DNA of 64,000 nt. Origin: Microbacterium sp. MYb62 (lineage in GTDB: Bacteria; Actinomycetota; Actinomycetes; Actinomycetales; Microbacteriaceae). Below, piece after piece: positions 62,006 through 64,000 of the stretch. Each line of letters opens with the position of its first letter. The first letter of the stretch is position 1. A program made the translations under genes and the position numbers. Below the pieces are notes generated by a model. The model did not search any database. It had not been told where the DNA came from and saw only the letters and a program-made list of their open reading frames with translations. The stretch lies in contig NZ_PCOY01000002.1 in assembly GCF_002979475.1 (NCBI RefSeq), positions 124,001-188,000 of the forward strand, read 5' to 3'.

Positions 62006-64000
62006 CTACTCCGCCTCGGTCGTGTCCACCGCTGCGTGCCGGCGACGTCGCCTCATCGCGAACAGGCCGAGGCCCGCCGCGAGGAGCACGACGGCGGCGA
62101 CGATGTACGGCACGCTGTCGGCTCCCGTCGTGGCGAGGTCGCCACCGGCGGAGCTGCCACTGCCCGGAGCCACCGCTCCGCCGCCGGGTGTCGTTTCGCC
62201 GCCGGGTGTCGACCCTCCGCCTCCGGGTGCCGCCGTGACGGTCAGCGACGCGGTGACCTCGGTGCCGTCCGGCAGGATCACCGCGAGCGTGTGCACACCC
62301 GCCGGGGTGTTCGCGGGGATCGTGACGGTGCGCTCGAAGCTGCCATCCGCACCGGCGGTGACCGTCCCCAGCTGCACCGGGTCGGACCGCAGCTCGAGTC
62401 GCAGCTGAGCGCCCTCTGCGAAGCCGCTTCCCGACACCGTGACGGTGCCGCCGGCCTTCGCGGATGCCGCGCCGAGCTCGACCTTGGCAGGAACCTCGGG
62501 CTCCGGTGTGACCGGAGGCGTGACACCGGCTTCGGTGACCCACTTCTCGCCGGCATCCGACTTCGTCACCGTGAACGTGTCATAGACGGCGCCGACGGGG
62601 AGGTCGGTCGTGGCGCCCGGCTGCTTCTCCGCGAGGTAGGAGCGGTACACCAGCTGGTTCTTCGAGACGTCGATCACCTGGTACGTCGTCACGCCCTGGC
62701 CGCGCAGCACCTGGGTGGCGCCGTTGTTGGTCCAGACGTTCTTCTCGGGAGTCTCGAGGTCGTAGTGCTTCGCACCCGAGTTCGACACCACGTAGACCGG
62801 CCCCGTGGTGAGTCCGGGGGTCTCTGTGGCATCCGTGTTCACGTAGCCGCGGGCGTACGTGTGGTCGTGGCCCATGAGCACCAGGTCGATGTCGTTGCGC
62901 TGGAAGACCGGCAGCCACTCGGCGCGCAGCACCGGCTCGTCACGACCCTCGGACGCTGAGAACACCGGCTGGTGGAACGTGACCACGTTCCACTTCGACG
63001 GACTGTCCTGCAGCAACAGATCGAGCCAGGCTGCCTGGAAGCGGGTCCAGAGGACGCCGATCTGGGTGGACGGGCACTCCGCGCCCGTGCAGGACGGGAG
63101 CCCGGCCGGGGTGAGGAACGTCGTGTCGCGCGTCGCGTTCAGTGTGATGAAGCGCACGCCCTGGTAGTCGGTGTAGTACGCGGTCTCCGCGGCGAACGAG
63201 CTCCAGTGGTCGAAGAACGCGCGGTACTGCTGCGCGACGGCCGAGTCGCCCTTGGCCAGGTCGGCCAGGTCGCCGATCGAACTCGTCGACGGGTTGTTGT
63301 GCGGGTACTCGAATGCGGCCTTCCACGCGGTGAGCAGCTTGTCGCCCGAGTACTCGTGGTTGCCGGGGGCGGCCATCACGTTGGTGCGGACGGCCGAGTC
63401 CTTCATGCCCTTGAACCAGTTGACCCACTCGTTCTCGTTGCTCGACGTGTTGATCAGGTCACCCGCATGCACGGAGCCGATCGATCGGGGCGCACTGGCC
63501 TCGGCCTGCTTCACGACGCTCGGCCACGTGGTGTCGAGGCCGATCTGCGCGTCCCCGTAATAGATGAACTGGAAGTCCGTCGCCGCGGGATCGGCGGTGC
63601 GGAAGGTGAACCAGTCACTCCAGCTGCCGGGGAGGCCGACGCGGTAGCGGTACTCGGTGGCGGCAGTGAGGCCGGTCACGGTGGCCGAGAAGTGCTTGTT
63701 CGGGTTGCCGTTCACGACGCCCGCGTCATAGGCGTCGATCGTGCGGATCTCTCCGCCGGCGGACGGGGCGATCTCCACCTGTCCGATCGTGTGCGACGCG
63801 TCACCGGCGAGCCAGGAGAACGCCTGCGAGACGGCGGGCTGCTCGGTCGGGGTCAGGATGACGCGGGTCGGTGGCGCCACGACGGGCATGCCAGGAGCGG
63901 AGGCCTTGACGAGGGTCAGCGACGACATGTCGAAGTAGATGTCGGAGCTGGTCTCGCGGTCCTGGAACAGCGACACCGCGATGGTGTTCGTGCCGTCGTG
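62006..64000 (-). CDS. Purple-acid-phosphatase-like surface protein with LATTG anchor (5' end outside window)
   Basis: Open to the window edge (HDGTNTIAVSLFQDRETSSD), so the N-terminus lies beyond 64000; a GTG at 63976 is probably internal. After a fibronectin-like PAP N-domain comes the metallophosphatase core: YYGDAQIG, HAGDLINTSS, PGNHEYSG, FHQPVF and GHDHTYARGY hold the two-metal ligands. An Ig-like domain follows (about 475-560), then a Gly/Pro/Thr spacer, the sorting signal LATTG, one membrane helix and a basic RRRRRH tail. LATTG fits class E sortase, encoded at 10811-11605. Confidence 0.9.
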   Translation of the reverse strand, partial: HDGTNTIAVSLFQDRETSSDIYFDMSSLTLVKASAPGMPVVAPPTRVILTPTEQPAVSQAFSWLAGDASHTIGQVEIAPSAGGEIRTIDAYDAGVVNGNPNKHFSATVTGLTAATEYRYRVGLPGSWSDWFTFRTADPAATDFQFIYYGDAQIGLDTTWPSVVKQAEASAPRSIGSVHAGDLINTSSNENEWVNWFKGMKDSAVRTNVMAAPGNHEYSGDKLLTAWKAAFEYPHNNPSTSSIGDLADLAKGDSAVAQQYRAFFDHWSSFAAETAYYTDYQGVRFITLNATRDTTFLTPAGLPSCTGAECPSTQIGVLWTRFQAAWLDLLLQDSPSKWNVVTFHQPVFSASEGRDEPVLRAEWLPVFQRNDIDLVLMGHDHTYARGYVNTDATETPGLTTGPVYVVSNSGAKHYDLETPEKNVWTNNGATQVLRGQGVTTYQVIDVSKNQLVYRSYLAEKQPGATTDLPVGAVYDTFTVTKSDAGEKWVTEAGVTPPVTPEPEVPAKVELGAASAKAGGTVTVSGSGFAEGAQLRLELRSDPVQLGTVTAGADGSFERTVTIPANTPAGVHTLAVILPDGTEVTASLTVTAAPGGGGSTPGGETTPGGGAVAPGSGSSAGGDLATTGADSVPYIVAAVVLLAAGLGLFAMRRRRRHAAVDTTEAE

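Overview
The window looks like the origin region of a high-GC Gram-positive actinobacterium, most likely a Microbacterium or another member of the Microbacteriaceae. Four things suggest this: codons strongly biased to G/C in the third position; the order fhaA-fhaB-pstP-rodA-pbpA-pknA-pknB next to a class E sortase and crgA; the block gyrA-gyrB-DUF721-recF-dnaN-oriC-dnaA followed by rpmH-rnpA-yidD-yidC-jag-rsmG-parA-parB-trxA-trxB-murJ; and an actinobacterial DUF6049 protein. The genus is inferred from gene content and was not tested by a search. I see no rRNA, CRISPR array, insertion sequence or prophage.

Layout. 1-564: 3' part of a TetR-type regulator. 717-799: tRNA-Leu(CAG). 1094-9966: a translationally coupled operon for growth and division control (two FHA proteins, PP2C phosphatase, RodA, PBP2-type transpeptidase, kinases PknA and PknB). 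9998-11605, opposite strand: a glutamine amidotransferase, a 51-residue membrane protein and a class E sortase. The sortase is divergent from crgA (11709-11948). 12.0-12.23 kb is non-coding and holds a long palindromic repeat and a DnaA-box cluster. Rhomboid protease, cyclophilin, YbaK-type deacylase, Nudix and amidohydrolase genes follow to 17 kb. 17.5-24.1 kb is an amine-catabolism locus: APC permease, ornithine-cyclodeaminase-like protein, covalent-FAD amine oxidase and aldehyde dehydrogenase, with a divergent AraC regulator. 24.1-26.2 kb holds small single genes, followed by tRNA-Ile(GAT) and tRNA-Ala(TGC). 26.5-29.4 kb is a two-component system with a DUF4097 protein.

29.6-39.8 kb carries the replication genes, with oriC at about 38.02-38.26 kb between dnaN and dnaA. 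An island of three unfamiliar genes (39.9-42.5 kb) separates dnaA from rpmH. rpmH to rsmG runs to 45.7 kb. A 1.5 kb non-coding stretch then carries most of nine identical-core parS sites, the last of which overlaps the parA start codon. After parAB come a sugar-porter MFS protein, two small genes, trxA-trxB-murJ-DUF6049, a methyltransferase, a flavin-dependent monooxygenase, a start-less LPATG anchor remnant, a Tat-exported phosphoesterase, and a purple-acid-phosphatase-like surface protein that runs off the right end.

The genes together describe chromosome replication and segregation (DnaA, DnaN, RecF, gyrase, ParABS) next to the signalling system (PknA/PknB/PstP/FHA) that controls peptidoglycan synthesis (RodA, PbpA, MurJ, CrgA). 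A recurring feature is a TANNNT -10 box placed exactly 6-7 nt before an ATG or GTG with no ribosome binding site. It occurs at 12 genes, which points to widespread leaderless transcription.
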